A DNA stretch of 64,000 bases from Phycisphaeraceae bacterium (GCA_019636515.1 JAHBXI010000003.1:124001-188000); one strand, 5' to 3'. Shown: positions 1-10,025, counted from the stretch's first letter. The notes: a model not told the origin generated them from the sequence alone. Numbers and translations are program-made.

Positions 1-1
1 T

Positions 2-547
2 TCGGATGGCAACCCCGGATACTTCTACAGCCAGCAGATTGCCGAGAATTTCTCGCTCGGTAGCGCCTCGGTCGTCACCGGCGTGAACTTCGCCGGGGCG
101 TCGGAGTTCTACCTGTTCCCGGACTACACGAACATGTCGGGCTGGCGGATCCAGATCTTCAGCGATGCGGGTGGCATCCCCGGCGCGGTCCTTCACAACG
201 AAGTCGTTCCCAAGGCCAATACCAACCCCGTGCTCCAGGGCGTGAGTGTTACTGGCTCGAACGTCTACGGCCAGTCCGTGACGCTGAACAGCGCGGTCAA
301 CCTGGGCGCCGGCAACTACTGGCTTTCGATCGGCGGCGTCCTGATCTCCGGCGGCGATGACGCCTGGGTGTGGGCCAACGGCACGGTCGCCGACGGCATC
401 GCGTACACCTTCAGCCCCAACGCGGGCGGGTGGGTTCCGTTCCAGTCCAATTTCTCGGGCACGTTTGAGATCATCGGCGTTCCCGCCCCGGCTTCCCTCG
501 CCCTGGTCGGCATGGGCGCTCTGGTCGTCGGTCGCCGTCGCCGCTGA
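2..547 (+). CDS. PEP-CTERM-type secreted protein, 5' end outside window
   Basis: The frame is open to the window edge, so this is the C-terminal 181 residues of a longer protein. The visible part is rich in G, N, S and aromatic residues, as in extracellular beta-sandwich proteins of planctomycetes. It ends in a PEP-CTERM-like sorting tail: a PAPASLALVG start, a short hydrophobic helix and RRRR as the last four residues. Such tails are thought to be recognised by exosortase-like enzymes at the membrane. No start codon can be given: the GTG at 83 lies inside a continuous frame and is not a likely start. A strong hairpin terminator follows at 634-670. The function of the exported domain is unknown. 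Confidence 0.8.
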   Translation, partial: SDGNPGYFYSQQIAENFSLGSASVVTGVNFAGASEFYLFPDYTNMSGWRIQIFSDAGGIPGAVLHNEVVPKANTNPVLQGVSVTGSNVYGQSVTLNSAVNLGAGNYWLSIGGVLISGGDDAWVWANGTVADGIAYTFSPNAGGWVPFQSNFSGTFEIIGVPAPASLALVGMGALVVGRRRR

Positions 548-1002
548 TCGCGGTTGATGGTCCGTGCCTTTGGCGCGGGATGATCCGGCCTCGGATCCCT
601 TCGCGGGGCATGGAATTCATGCTGCTCTCCATCGACGGCCCGCCCTGACCGGCGGGTCGTCTTTTTTTTTCGTTGCGCACGCGAGGCGTGACGGCCCTGG
701 CGCGATCACCCTGGGTTGTTACGGGACCCTTTCGTTCCCCGCGATCGGGGTTTCGAGTGTCCCAAGCCGCTCCGGGACGCGCCCGACCCGCTTTCTTATC
801 CGATGAACGTCATGGATGCGGATCGTCGATCCGGGCGGGTTGGCCGGTCGTACGATGGACGTTGGCGAATCCGATAACGGCGGAGCGGCCCCGGGGGCCG
901 GGTCTTTCTCGTGGCGCGTGGAGATCGCGAGGGGGGGCGGGAAGAGGGCGTGCGGCGTGTTGGCGTGGTGTCCGTTGGCGAGTCCAGGCAGGAGAGAACT
1001 CG
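548..1002. other. Intergenic region before glmS
   Basis: Apart from the terminator at 634-670 I see no gene here. The glmS frame stays open upstream to about 673, but the extension is arginine/glycine-rich low-complexity translation with no family resemblance. The glmS Shine-Dalgarno sequence (GGAGAG at 991-996) lies at the right end. Confidence 0.6.
634..670 (+). terminator. Rho-independent terminator of the PEP-CTERM gene
   Basis: An 11-bp stem (634-644 with 651-661, one G-T pair) closes a 6-base loop and is followed by nine T residues. It lies 87 bases after the stop codon at 547. Confidence 0.85.
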
Positions 1003-2844
1003 ATGTGCGGAATTGTCGCGTACGTGGGGAGCAAGCAGTGCCAGAACCTCCTGCTCGAGGGGCTCAAGCGTCTTGAGTACCGCGGGTACGACTCGGCGGG
1101 GATCGCGACGATCGAGGGGGGGAAGATCCGCGTGGTCAAGACGATCGGGCGCGTGGCGAATCTTGAGGACAAGTTGGAGGAGGTGGGCGGCGTCTCCGGG
1201 ACGATCGGGATGTGCCACACGCGCTGGGCGACGCACGGCGGGGTGACGGATTCGAACGCGCACCCGCACATCGACGACCGTTCGGGGATATGCCTGATCC
1301 ACAACGGGATCATCGAGAACTACGGCTCTCTGAAGACCTACCTGGAGGAAAAGGGCCACCGGTTCAAGAGCCAGACCGACACGGAGGTCCTGGCGATGCT
1401 GATCGGGGAGTTGTACTCCCCGTCGGAGGGCGTGGACCTGGAGGCGGCGGTCCAGGCGGCGCTGCGTGAGGTGACCGGGGCGTACGGGATCGTGGTGATG
1501 TGCGAACGAGAGCCCGACACGCTGGTGTGCGCGCGCAAGGGCAGCCCGCTGATGGTGGGGGTCGGCGACGGGGAGTACCTGGTGGCGTCGGACGGCTCGG
1601 CGGTCGTTTCGCACACGTCGCAGGCGTTCACGCTGGAGGACTACCAGGTGGTGAAGATCACGCCGCGGGGGTTCCGGACCAGCACGATCCACAACATCCC
1701 GGTGACGCCGAAAGTCCAGCAACTGGAGATCGAACTCGAGAGCATCGAACTGGGCGGGTACTCCCACTTCATGCAGAAGGAGATCTTCGAGCAGCCCCGG
1801 TGCCTTTCCAACACCTTCCGGGGACGGATCGACACGCGAGAGGGCAAGGTGGTGCTCGGGGGACTCTCGAACTTCGCGAAGGAACTGACGCGGGCCAGGC
1901 GGGTGATCCTGCTGGGGCAGGGGACGGCGCTGCACGCGGCGATGATCGGGGAGTACCTGATGGAGGACCTGGCGAAGGTCTGCGCCGTCGCGGAGTACGC
2001 CAGCGAATTCCGGTACCGCAACCCGATCATCGAGGAAAACACGGTGGCGATCGCGGTGAGCCAGTCGGGCGAGACGGCCGACACGCTCGCCGCGCTGACG
2101 GAGGCCAAGGACCGCGGGGCGCTGGCTCTTGGGGTGATCAACGTGGTGGGCTCGACGATGGCCCGGGAGACCGACGCGGGGGTGTACCTGCGGGTCGGTC
2201 CCGAGATCGGGGTGGCGAGCACGAAGGCGTTTGTCGGCCAGGTGGCGGTGCTGACGCTGGTGTCGATCTTCCTGGGTCGGCGCCGATTCATGTCGGCGGA
2301 CCAGTGCTCGGAGATGCTGCGGGCGCTGGAGACGGTGCCCGACAAGATCGGGCGGATCCTGGAGGACGACCAGTTGATCCGGCAGGTGACCGAGCGGTAC
2401 ATCGACCGGGAGAACTGGCTGTTCCTGGGGCGCGGGTACAACTACCCGACCGCGCTCGAGGGGGCGCTCAAACTCAAGGAAATCAGTTACATACACGCCG
2501 AGGGCATGCCCGCCGCGGAGATGAAGCACGGGCCGATCGCGCTGATCAACCAGGGGATGCCCGCGGTGTTCATCGCCAACAAGGGCCGCCAGTACGAAAA
2601 GGTCATCAGCAACATCCAGGAGGTCAAGGCCCGGGGCGGTCGGATCATCGCCGTGGCGACCGAGGGGGACGTGCAGATCAGGTCGCACGCCGACGACGTG
2701 TTCTATATCCCCGAGATCCCCGAGTGTCTCAGCCCGATGCTCGCGGTGGTGCCTCTGCAACTGATGGCGTACCACGCGGCGGTGCTGCGCGGGCATGACG
2801 TGGATAAACCGCGCAACCTGGCCAAGAGCGTGACGGTCGAGTGA
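1003..2844 (+). CDS. glmS: Glutamine-fructose-6-phosphate aminotransferase (isomerizing)
   Basis: This enzyme makes glucosamine-6-phosphate from fructose-6-phosphate and glutamine, the first step towards UDP-GlcNAc for envelope polymers. The 613-residue length is normal for the family. The start is fixed by MCGIVAYVG: the N-terminal cysteine (Cys2) is the glutaminase nucleophile, and GGAGAG lies 6 bases upstream. The class-II glutaminase domain (about residues 1-220) contains HTRWATHG and the HNG loop. Two SIS sugar-isomerase domains follow, with SQSGETADT and ALKLKEISYIHAEG motifs. The protein ends in KPRNLAKSVTVE, typical of the family C-tail. It is a cytoplasmic enzyme and is transcribed in the same direction as the following dehydrogenase. 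Confidence 0.97.
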   Translation: MCGIVAYVGSKQCQNLLLEGLKRLEYRGYDSAGIATIEGGKIRVVKTIGRVANLEDKLEEVGGVSGTIGMCHTRWATHGGVTDSNAHPHIDDRSGICLIHNGIIENYGSLKTYLEEKGHRFKSQTDTEVLAMLIGELYSPSEGVDLEAAVQAALREVTGAYGIVVMCEREPDTLVCARKGSPLMVGVGDGEYLVASDGSAVVSHTSQAFTLEDYQVVKITPRGFRTSTIHNIPVTPKVQQLEIELESIELGGYSHFMQKEIFEQPRCLSNTFRGRIDTREGKVVLGGLSNFAKELTRARRVILLGQGTALHAAMIGEYLMEDLAKVCAVAEYASEFRYRNPIIEENTVAIAVSQSGETADTLAALTEAKDRGALALGVINVVGSTMARETDAGVYLRVGPEIGVASTKAFVGQVAVLTLVSIFLGRRRFMSADQCSEMLRALETVPDKIGRILEDDQLIRQVTERYIDRENWLFLGRGYNYPTALEGALKLKEISYIHAEGMPAAEMKHGPIALINQGMPAVFIANKGRQYEKVISNIQEVKARGGRIIAVATEGDVQIRSHADDVFYIPEIPECLSPMLAVVPLQLMAYHAAVLRGHDVDKPRNLAKSVTVE

Positions 2845-2920
2845 CCTCCGCGTCCGCCCCCCCCCCGGGTCGGTTGGCCTCGGACCCACCTTCGCGGGAT
2901 CATGCCCCCCGGGGTGGCGA

Positions 2921-2926
2921 TAGACT
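2921..2926 (+). promoter_or_regulatory. -10 box (TAGACT), leaderless start
   Basis: TAGACT ends 7 bases before the ATG at 2934, and no Shine-Dalgarno sequence lies between. Transcription would start at or next to the A of the ATG. No convincing -35 is visible. Confidence 0.5.
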
Positions 2927-2933
2927 CCCCACC

Positions 2934-5900
2934 ATGCGCGGAGTCAACACGGTTTCTGTCTGTGCGAGGCAACCCGGCCGGGTCCGCCCGGCGAGCGTGA
3001 TCGTCGCCGTCGCGTTGTCATTCGCGGTGGGGTCGGCGACGGGGCAGGTCTTTGTCAAGGACGGGCAGACGCGGACGATCTCGACATGGGCCGCCCCGGG
3101 GATGCTGCGCAACCCGGTCGCGATCTGCTTTGATCCGCGCGGGGCCATGTACGTCGCGGAGACGGACCGGGCGGGCAACGCGGTGGCGGACACCCGCAAC
3201 CTCGAGCATCTCAACGCGGTCGAGGAGGACCTGCGGTTCCGGTCGGTCGAGGACCGGCGCGACCAGATCCGCCGGTGGATCGAGCGCGGGGCATTTCCCG
3301 CGGATTACTTCACCAGGACCGAGGACCGTGTCCGGATCGTGCGAGACACCGACGGGGACGGCGTGGCGGACTGGTCGGGGGTTTTCGCGGGCGGATTCAA
3401 CGACGAGTTGGACGGTATCGGGGCGGGGGTGCTGTGGCACGACGGGGGGCTGTACTTCACGTGCATCCCGCACCTGTGGCGTCTGACGCCGGGGCAGGAT
3501 CCAGACGTCGCCCAGGGGCGAGAGAGCCTGTCGGAGGGGTACGGGGTGCGGTGGTGTTTCTACGGGCACGACCTGCACGGGCTGACGATCGGACCGGACG
3601 GGTGGCTGTATTTCTCGATGGGTGACCGCGGGTTCAACGTGCGGACGCGGGAAGGCGCGCGGATCGAAGGCCCGGACGAGGGTGGTGTCTTTCGATGCCG
3701 ACCGGACGGTTCTGGGCTTATGTTGTTCCATCGCGGCCTTCGAAACCCGCAGGAACTGGCGTTCAACGAGGTCGGAGACCTGTTCACGGGGGACAACAAC
3801 TGCGATTCGGGAGACCGGGCGCGGGTGGTGTATGTCATGGAGGGGGGCGATTCGGGGTGGAGGCAGGATGTCCAGTCGCTCGAGTCGCGCGGCCCGTGGA
3901 ACCGGGAGGCGATGTGGAAGCGGATGGTCGATGTCCGAGGCCCGGCCAGGCCGGCGTGGTCGCTGCCGCCGATCGAACACATCGGGGCGGGCCCGTCGGG
4001 GATGCTGCTGTACCCGGGGACGGGAGAGTCCGCGCGGCACAACGGCCTGCTGTTCATGGTGGATTTCTACGGCTCGGGATCGACGGTACACGCGTTCCGT
4101 CCGGTGCCCGACGGGGCGGGGTATGCGGTCGCGGATCACGACGAGTACTACAAGGGCGTGACGGTGACCGATATCGCCTGGGGGAATGATGGCCGGTTGT
4201 ACATGAGCGACTGGGGGGGCGGGTGGTCGCCCAACCCCAACGGGTCCATCCTCGTGGCGAGAAACGAGACGGTACACGGGGACCCGGCCGAGGCGGCGGT
4301 GATCACCCAGGTCAAGCAGGTCCTGGAGAAGGGCTATGCGGGCGAACCGGACGGACGGCTGATCGAATGGCTGGGGCACCGGGATCAGCGCCTCCGCCTG
4401 GGCGCCCAGCACGAACTGGCTCGCCGCGCGGTGGAGGATGGCCAGGCAACGCGCGGAGAGGTCCAGGGCGGCCGGATCGGGTTACTGAGAAAAATCGCCG
4501 GTGACGACACGCTCGCCACCGTGACGAGGCTGCACGCGATCTGGTGCGTGGGGCGCATCGCGTGGGAAAACCCGGATATCGCGGCCTCGCTGGCCGACCT
4601 GCTCGGGGACGCCGACGAGCACGTGCGCACGGTGGTCCTGCGGACCATCGGGGACCTTCGGCCGACGGCCAACGGAAGCCTGCTCGCCTCGGTCGAATCG
4701 TCGCTTGGCGACCCTTCGCCGCGAGTCCGGGCGGCGGCCGCGGTGGCGGTGGGAAAACTACGAGTGGAATCGGCCCGGGGGCGGCTGCTGCGGATGATCG
4801 ATGACGCGGGCGATCGGGATCCGTTCCTTCGTCACGCGTGCGTGTACGGCCTGGAATTGCTCGGCCACCCGGAGGCACTGGTCCGCGAGGCGGGTCGCGT
4901 CGGCCCGGCGGGGCGGATCGGGGCCGTGGTGGCGCTGCGGCGGCTGGGTCATCCCGGGGTCGCGGGGTTCTTGTCCGATGCGGATGCGGGCGTGGCGATT
5001 GAGGCGGCCCGGGCCGTGTACGACCTTCGCCTGGCGGAGGGGATGGCCGTGCTCGCGGGGATGCTCGCCGAAGAGATCCCGCCTGGTCGCGCGGTCGAGC
5101 CGTGGATGCGTCGGGCGATCGAGGCGAACGTTTTTCTGGGTGATGATGAATCGGTGGAGCGTCTGGCGGCGCTGGCGGGTCGGTCGGACATCGATCCGGC
5201 GTGGAGGCTGCTGGCGCTTCGGCGGGTGGCGGGGTGGAATGAGCCGCTCGGCCGAGAGGGTGTGTGGGGAAACTGGGCGGGATACCCGGCGCGGTCCGAG
5301 GCGGCCCAGTCGGCGGCGATCGAACTTCACATCGAGTCCGTGGCCACGTCCGCGGCGGGCACGGGTGAACTTGAGGACCTGGCGCAGCGGCTGCGGGCGA
5401 GGTTCTCCGTCGCGTTGACGCCGGAGGTCATGGCCCGACACATCGCGGATGCCTCCCGGGCCGACGAGTACCGGTCAACGCTGATCGACCGGCTCTTTGC
5501 GGTAGACCCCGCCCTGGCGATCGAAGCCTGCCGTTCGCTGATCAGCGCTGGTGTCGGGGGATTGCCGCGGGCAAGGGCCGAGGAAACGCTGGTCCGTCTC
5601 GACCCGGACGGGGTGATCGATCACCTGCTCGCGGCGGCCGCGTCGGGAGAGATGCCCGATCGCCAGCGTGCGGTGCAACTGCTGGGAACGATCGACAGGC
5701 CCGCGGCCCGATCGTCGCTGGCCGACCTGGCCGACCGGGTGGTCGCGGGGCTGGCGAGTCCTTCCATCGCGCTGGAGGTGTACGAGGCGGCGATGCGGCT
5801 GCCGCCGGATTCGGCGGCACGTCGGCGGATCGAGCCGGTCGGCCGCCAGGGGATGCGTCCGCCCGGCTACTCGACCGCGTTGATGGGCGCGGGCGGGGAC

Positions 5901-6374
5901 GCGGCTCGCGGGCGAGAGGTTTTTCTGCACCACCCGGGGTCGGAGTGCGTGCGCTGCCACATGGTGTCGGGGCACGGGGGGACGGCAGGCCCCGACCTGA
6001 CTCTGGTGGGATCGCGCCTGGGGATCGCGGCGCTGGTGGAATCGATGGTGGAACCCGCGGCGACCGTCGCCCCGGGGTTCGGATCCATCAGCGCGATGCC
6101 GCGCGTGTCGGAAGTTCTGTCGCCCGGGCAGGTCCGGGATGTGGTCGCGTACCTGGCGACGCTGCGGGGCAAGGAAACGGGCGACCCGGCGGTCTCCCCG
6201 TCGGCGGGCGCGCACGGCGTGGGATCGGGTCATCCGCACAAGGCCGACTCGGCGCGGTCCCCAGGCACGGCACCGCACGCTTCATCCGGGGGCATGTGGC
6301 CGCGGCTGCTCGCGCTGACGGGGATCCCGCTGACGGTGATCCTGGCGTGGCGCGGCGTCCGACGCGCGGGGTGA
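2934..6374 (+). CDS. PVC-type exported dehydrogenase with HEAT repeats and cytochrome c site
   Basis: This 1146-residue protein matches the planctomycete-type putative membrane-bound dehydrogenases. The N-terminus has a signal peptide (hydrophobic stretch ending near SATGQ). A six- or seven-bladed propeller of the glucose/sorbosone dehydrogenase type spans roughly residues 30-400, with GLTIGPDGWLYFSMGD and LRNPQELAFNEVGDLFTGDN motifs. HEAT-like alpha repeats cover the middle (about 430-900). A c-type haem site CVRCH is at residues 1005-1009, and a C-terminal membrane helix is followed by RRAG. It probably oxidises a sugar or alcohol in the periplasm and passes electrons to a cytochrome. The frame is open back to the GTG at 2841, but the ATG at 2934 gives the signal peptide and sits behind a -10 box. 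The substrate cannot be told from sequence. Confidence 0.85.
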   Translation: MRGVNTVSVCARQPGRVRPASVIVAVALSFAVGSATGQVFVKDGQTRTISTWAAPGMLRNPVAICFDPRGAMYVAETDRAGNAVADTRNLEHLNAVEEDLRFRSVEDRRDQIRRWIERGAFPADYFTRTEDRVRIVRDTDGDGVADWSGVFAGGFNDELDGIGAGVLWHDGGLYFTCIPHLWRLTPGQDPDVAQGRESLSEGYGVRWCFYGHDLHGLTIGPDGWLYFSMGDRGFNVRTREGARIEGPDEGGVFRCRPDGSGLMLFHRGLRNPQELAFNEVGDLFTGDNNCDSGDRARVVYVMEGGDSGWRQDVQSLESRGPWNREAMWKRMVDVRGPARPAWSLPPIEHIGAGPSGMLLYPGTGESARHNGLLFMVDFYGSGSTVHAFRPVPDGAGYAVADHDEYYKGVTVTDIAWGNDGRLYMSDWGGGWSPNPNGSILVARNETVHGDPAEAAVITQVKQVLEKGYAGEPDGRLIEWLGHRDQRLRLGAQHELARRAVEDGQATRGEVQGGRIGLLRKIAGDDTLATVTRLHAIWCVGRIAWENPDIAASLADLLGDADEHVRTVVLRTIGDLRPTANGSLLASVESSLGDPSPRVRAAAAVAVGKLRVESARGRLLRMIDDAGDRDPFLRHACVYGLELLGHPEALVREAGRVGPAGRIGAVVALRRLGHPGVAGFLSDADAGVAIEAARAVYDLRLAEGMAVLAGMLAEEIPPGRAVEPWMRRAIEANVFLGDDESVERLAALAGRSDIDPAWRLLALRRVAGWNEPLGREGVWGNWAGYPARSEAAQSAAIELHIESVATSAAGTGELEDLAQRLRARFSVALTPEVMARHIADASRADEYRSTLIDRLFAVDPALAIEACRSLISAGVGGLPRARAEETLVRLDPDGVIDHLLAAAASGEMPDRQRAVQLLGTIDRPAARSSLADLADRVVAGLASPSIALEVYEAAMRLPPDSAARRRIEPVGRQGMRPPGYSTALMGAGGDAARGREVFLHHPGSECVRCHMVSGHGGTAGPDLTLVGSRLGIAALVESMVEPAATVAPGFGSISAMPRVSEVLSPGQVRDVVAYLATLRGKETGDPAVSPSAGAHGVGSGHPHKADSARSPGTAPHASSGGMWPRLLALTGIPLTVILAWRGVRRAG

Positions 6375-6384
6375 TCGGCGGCGG

Positions 6385-7089
6385 TCACGGCAGCGGGGTG
6401 AGCCACGAATCCGGGACCTCGGGGGCGATGGCGGCGTGCCCGTCGGCGTAGACGGCGTTGAAGCGGGTGGCGTTCATCAGCGGTGCGTACTGATCCCCGC
6501 GCGGCCCGTGGAATCGGCCAACGCGGGTTCGGACGTGCGCTTCGTCTCTGAAATCAAGGACGCTGGCGGTGCGTGTGGGCGGGGCGCCGGTGACGACGGT
6601 GGGGATGGCGCCGTCTACCAGGATGGGTGTCGTGGCCGGGAGAGGGATCAGGTCAAGCCGGACATGCGCGGTGGCGGATACGGAGTCGTAGTCGCCGCGG
6701 TCGCCGGGCTTGCCCGCGTGCCCCGTCGCGTTGATGGCGTAGGTTCTGGTCATCTCCCGGGCGTAGAAGGCTCGGGCCGAGGGGCATACAAGAACGGAAC
6801 GCGCCACGTACAGTTCGTCGGCGTTGGAGCCGGTCATGCCGGCGGATTGCTGGACGATCAGCGCCCAGTTGGGCGGTGTGTCGTAGGGTCGTCCCAGCGC
6901 GGGAGAGACGCCGCGGTTTTCGTCCGCGTAAGCCCGGATAAGGGAGTGAACCTGCGAGAGGTTCCCCGCGCACCGGGTCGATCGGGCCGCCTCTCGGGAC
7001 GTGGCCAGCGCCGGGAGCATGATCCCGAGCAAGAGGGCGATCACCGCGACCACGACCAGGAGTTCGATGAGCGTAAACGCCCGTCCCAT
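6385..7089 (-). CDS. Type II/IV pseudopilin-like protein (prepilin N-terminal signal)
   Basis: The 234-residue protein starts [21 protein letters not shown], a prepilin signal: a short basic leader, the FTLIELL motif and a hydrophobic helix, with cleavage expected before the F. The rest resembles the DUF1559/H-X9-DG family of planctomycete pseudopilins, with a Cys-containing early segment (TRCAGNLSQVHSL) and a late FHG...VYADGHA motif. The frame remains open far upstream, but only the ATG at 7089 exposes the signal. It converges with the dehydrogenase gene, 10 bases away. No secretion-system gene lies near, which is usual for the many dispersed pseudopilins of this phylum. Its role is unknown. 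Confidence 0.85.
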   Translation of the reverse strand: MGRAFTLIELLVVVAVIALLLGIMLPALATSREAARSTRCAGNLSQVHSLIRAYADENRGVSPALGRPYDTPPNWALIVQQSAGMTGSNADELYVARSVLVCPSARAFYAREMTRTYAINATGHAGKPGDRGDYDSVSATAHVRLDLIPLPATTPILVDGAIPTVVTGAPPTRTASVLDFRDEAHVRTRVGRFHGPRGDQYAPLMNATRFNAVYADGHAAIAPEVPDSWLTPLP

Positions 7090-7133
7090 GGGTGATTGTA
7101 TTCGCGGGCTGGCGTTTGCCGGTCGCCGTTGAG

Positions 7134-8711
7134 TCAGCGCAGGGCGCGGTATCCCGTGGCGGGCTCTCCGACACGGTGGATGGCGATGCTGTTGATGACC
7201 TTGGCGATGCCCAGGGGGCGTCCGGCGACCAGGACAATGGTCTGGCCGGGGGCGGCCAGGCCGTGCTCGACCAGGTGAAGATCGACCTGTTCGTTCCATT
7301 CGCCCAGCGACCCGGAGGCGGGGGGGCGCGACCATACGGGGTACACGCCGCGAAGCAGGGCCATGCGCCGGGTGGATCGGATGCTGGATGAGTAGGCGAC
7401 GATGGGAACACGGAAATCGTTCTGGCTGAGGTACCGTGCCGTTCCCCCGCGTTCGGACCAGCAGACGACGGCGGTGGCGTGGAGGTCGGTGGCGATGCGC
7501 CAGGCGCCCCGGCACAGGGCGGCGATGGAGGCGTGGGAATCGAGCAGTCGTGTCGGGGGGTTCTCATCGGCCGGCTCGGAGGCGATGTGGTCCTCGGCGG
7601 CCAGGCCGATGTGGTTCATGGTCTGGACGACCAGGACGGGGTGGCGGCCGGTGGCGGTCTCGGCGCTGAGCATGACGGCGTCGGCCCCGTCAAAGATGGC
7701 GTTGGCCACGTCGGTGGCCTCGGCGCGGGTGGGGATGGCGCTGGTGATCATGGATTCGAGCATCTGCGTGGCGACGATGCAGGGCTTTCCGGCGCGGTTG
7801 CAGGCGGCGACGATCTGCTTTTGCGCGACGGGAACGGCGGCGATGTCCATCTCGACGCCCAGGTCCCCGCGGGCGACCATGATCCCCTCGGCCGCGTCGA
7901 TGATGGACTCGAGGTTGCGCAGGGCCTGGGGCATCTCGACCTTGGCGATGATGGGGAGCGTGGCGGTCTCATTGCCCAGGTCGGCCCGGGGATCGGCCGG
8001 CGCGGATCGTTCGAGGAGGGACCGCAGTTCGAGCACCTCGCCGGGTGTGCGAACAAACGACAGGGCGAGATAGTCGAGCGAGTTCTCGACCGCCCAGGCC
8101 ACGCACTCCCGGTCCCGATCGCTGATGGCCGGGGCGGAGAGTTCGCTCTCGGGGAGGTTGATCCCCTTGCCGCTGGTCACCAGCCCCCCGACGATCACGC
8201 GGGCGTGCAGGTCGTTCCCGTCGGCGGAGCGGTCGATGGCAAGCAGTCGAACGGCCCCGTCGTTGATCAGGATGCGGTGGCCGGTTCGGGCTTCATCGAT
8301 GAGCGGCTCGTACGTGGTGCCGAAGATCGCCCGTGGATGGTCTTCGGGGTGGGCGGGGGGTTCAAGAAACGCCGTCTCAACGCCCCGGCGAAAGACGACC
8401 TCCTGCCCGGGGAGCAGTTCAATCCCCGGGGCCGTGACCCTGCCGACTCGGATCTTGGGTCCCTGCAGGTCGCCCAGGCAGGCGATCGGACGCTGGACCT
8501 CCGCGGAGACCTCCCGGACGACCGACAGGCGGCGCGAGTGATCGTCGAGAGTCCCGTGGGAGAAGTTGAACCGAAAGACCTGGACGCCCGCCTCGATCAG
8601 GTCGCGGACCATCTCGGGCGATTCGCTCGCCGGTCCGATCGTGGCGACGATCCTGGTAAGGGTCCGCCGATTGAGGATGGCGGCGGCGGGATCATGGCTC
8701 GGCTCGGGCAT
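7134..8711 (-). CDS. pyk: Pyruvate kinase
   Basis: Pyruvate kinase converts phosphoenolpyruvate and ADP to pyruvate and ATP at the end of glycolysis. The family signature is clear: RTLTRIVATIGPAS near the N-terminus, RFNFSHG, the active-site IIAKVEMPQAL region, and IMVARGDLGVEMD. The C-terminal domain ends with AGRPLGIAKVINSIAIH. At 525 residues it is slightly longer than most (470-480). I chose the ATG at 8711 because the longer frame adds only Arg-rich sequence. It lies between ilvE and the pseudopilin gene on the same strand. No Shine-Dalgarno sequence is visible. Confidence 0.95.
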   Translation of the reverse strand: MPEPSHDPAAAILNRRTLTRIVATIGPASESPEMVRDLIEAGVQVFRFNFSHGTLDDHSRRLSVVREVSAEVQRPIACLGDLQGPKIRVGRVTAPGIELLPGQEVVFRRGVETAFLEPPAHPEDHPRAIFGTTYEPLIDEARTGHRILINDGAVRLLAIDRSADGNDLHARVIVGGLVTSGKGINLPESELSAPAISDRDRECVAWAVENSLDYLALSFVRTPGEVLELRSLLERSAPADPRADLGNETATLPIIAKVEMPQALRNLESIIDAAEGIMVARGDLGVEMDIAAVPVAQKQIVAACNRAGKPCIVATQMLESMITSAIPTRAEATDVANAIFDGADAVMLSAETATGRHPVLVVQTMNHIGLAAEDHIASEPADENPPTRLLDSHASIAALCRGAWRIATDLHATAVVCWSERGGTARYLSQNDFRVPIVAYSSSIRSTRRMALLRGVYPVWSRPPASGSLGEWNEQVDLHLVEHGLAAPGQTIVLVAGRPLGIAKVINSIAIHRVGEPATGYRALR

Positions 8712-8858
8712 GGTGTCTGTATCGGCTCGGCGGCCCGTGCGGGCTTTGGCGGTGATCGGTCCGGGTCGTTGGTCACGGCGGAGATGGCGTGCCGATACCC
8801 ATCGCTCCCCGGAAAAAACCCGGTCCCGGGTGGTTCGACCAAGATCCGGCGACAAGGG

Positions 8859-9824
8859 TCAGTTCTCGGGGATGGCGTCCCCGGTGACGATCTCCCGGAA
8901 CTTCATCCGGAGCGAGCGTGTCGTCGCTCCCTCGCCGTCGGAAATGCGAGTGGAAGCGGTGATGGTTCCCTGGCCGTCGTGCCGGTCGATCTGGGTGACG
9001 CCGATGATCTCGGCGGCCGTGCCGGTGAGGAAGACCTCGTCGGCGGACAGGACGTCGTCGAGGGTCAGGTCCCGTTCAACGCAGTTCAGGCCGAGCATGG
9101 GGGCGAGTTCACGGGCGACGAAGGCCCGCGTGATGCCCTCCAGGATCCCCGCGTCGGTGGGGGGGGTGTGCAGTTGCCCGTCCTTGACGATGAAGATGTT
9201 GTCGCCCGAGCCTTCCGTGACCTTGCCTTCAAGGTTCAGCATGATGACCTCGTCACACCCGAAATCGATGGCCTCGCACTTGGCGAGGATGTTGTTGAGG
9301 TAGTTGAGGCTCTTGATCCTGGGATCCAGGCACGCGACGGGGGTCTTGGGGCGATTGGCGACGATGACGCGCATGCCCGCCTCGTAGGCCTCGGGCGGAA
9401 ACAGGCGGATCTGGTCGGCGATGCAGATGATTCCCGGCTTGGGGCAGCGGCGCGGGTCGAGTCCCAGCGTCCCGAACCCTCGCGTGACGACCAGCCGGAT
9501 GTACCCTTCCTCAAGCCCGTTGGCCTCGACGCAGACGCGCTGGATCCGCTCCATCTCCGACATCGGGATGGGGATGCTCAGCCGGATGGCCTGGGCGCAG
9601 CGGTACAGCCGCTCGATGTGGCTTTTGCATTTGAAGATCCGGCCGCGGTAGATGCGGATGCCCTCAAAGACGCCGTCGCCGTACAGCAGGCCGTGGTCGT
9701 AGACGCTCACCATCGCCTTGCTTTTGGGGTGGAGTTGTCCATCCACCCAGATCAACGGGCGGTCCTGGGGGTCCTCGGTGTCCACGGATGGGCTGACTCG
9801 CGTCTTTGACTGGGCGGTCGTCAT
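8859..9824 (-). CDS. ilvE: Branched-chain amino acid aminotransferase
   Basis: This PLP enzyme of fold-type IV transfers the amino group of glutamate to the keto acids of Leu, Ile and Val. The 321-residue protein has the expected order: VYDHGLLYGDGVFEGIR near residue 40, the PLP lysine in IKSLNYLNN, and the EGSGDNIF and EGITR motifs of the phosphate-binding loop. The start at 9824 is supported by a GGGAGG 5 bases upstream. D-amino-acid or 4-amino-4-deoxychorismate enzymes share the fold, but the motif set fits IlvE best. It is cytoplasmic and is the first gene of the leftward ilvE-pyk run. Confidence 0.9.
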   Translation of the reverse strand: MTTAQSKTRVSPSVDTEDPQDRPLIWVDGQLHPKSKAMVSVYDHGLLYGDGVFEGIRIYRGRIFKCKSHIERLYRCAQAIRLSIPIPMSEMERIQRVCVEANGLEEGYIRLVVTRGFGTLGLDPRRCPKPGIICIADQIRLFPPEAYEAGMRVIVANRPKTPVACLDPRIKSLNYLNNILAKCEAIDFGCDEVIMLNLEGKVTEGSGDNIFIVKDGQLHTPPTDAGILEGITRAFVARELAPMLGLNCVERDLTLDDVLSADEVFLTGTAAEIIGVTQIDRHDGQGTITASTRISDGEGATTRSLRMKFREIVTGDAIPEN

Positions 9825-10025
9825 ACACACCTCCCTTACTCCGGATGGCCGAGGCGGACGGTGGACCGCACGCCGCCGGGTTGGATTGGTCTGGGGGCCG
9901 GGATGGACGCCGACGCTCACGGCGAGCGTGCGACGTGCATCGTACGACGCGATCCTCGCCGTGTTTTCATAGGCGGGTTTTGTTGGGCAAGAAATCGTCG
10001 TCGAGGGGGGAAATCCAGGGAAATG

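Noticed and set aside
673..1002. N-terminal extension of GlmS by 110 residues
   Set aside because: Cys2 must be the N-terminal nucleophile after Met removal; an extension would abolish glutaminase activity. A Shine-Dalgarno sequence precedes the ATG at 1003.
796..2889. 697-codon frame on the - strand opposite glmS
   Set aside because: Composition is random (R, H, P, D-rich) and glmS on the + strand is beyond doubt.
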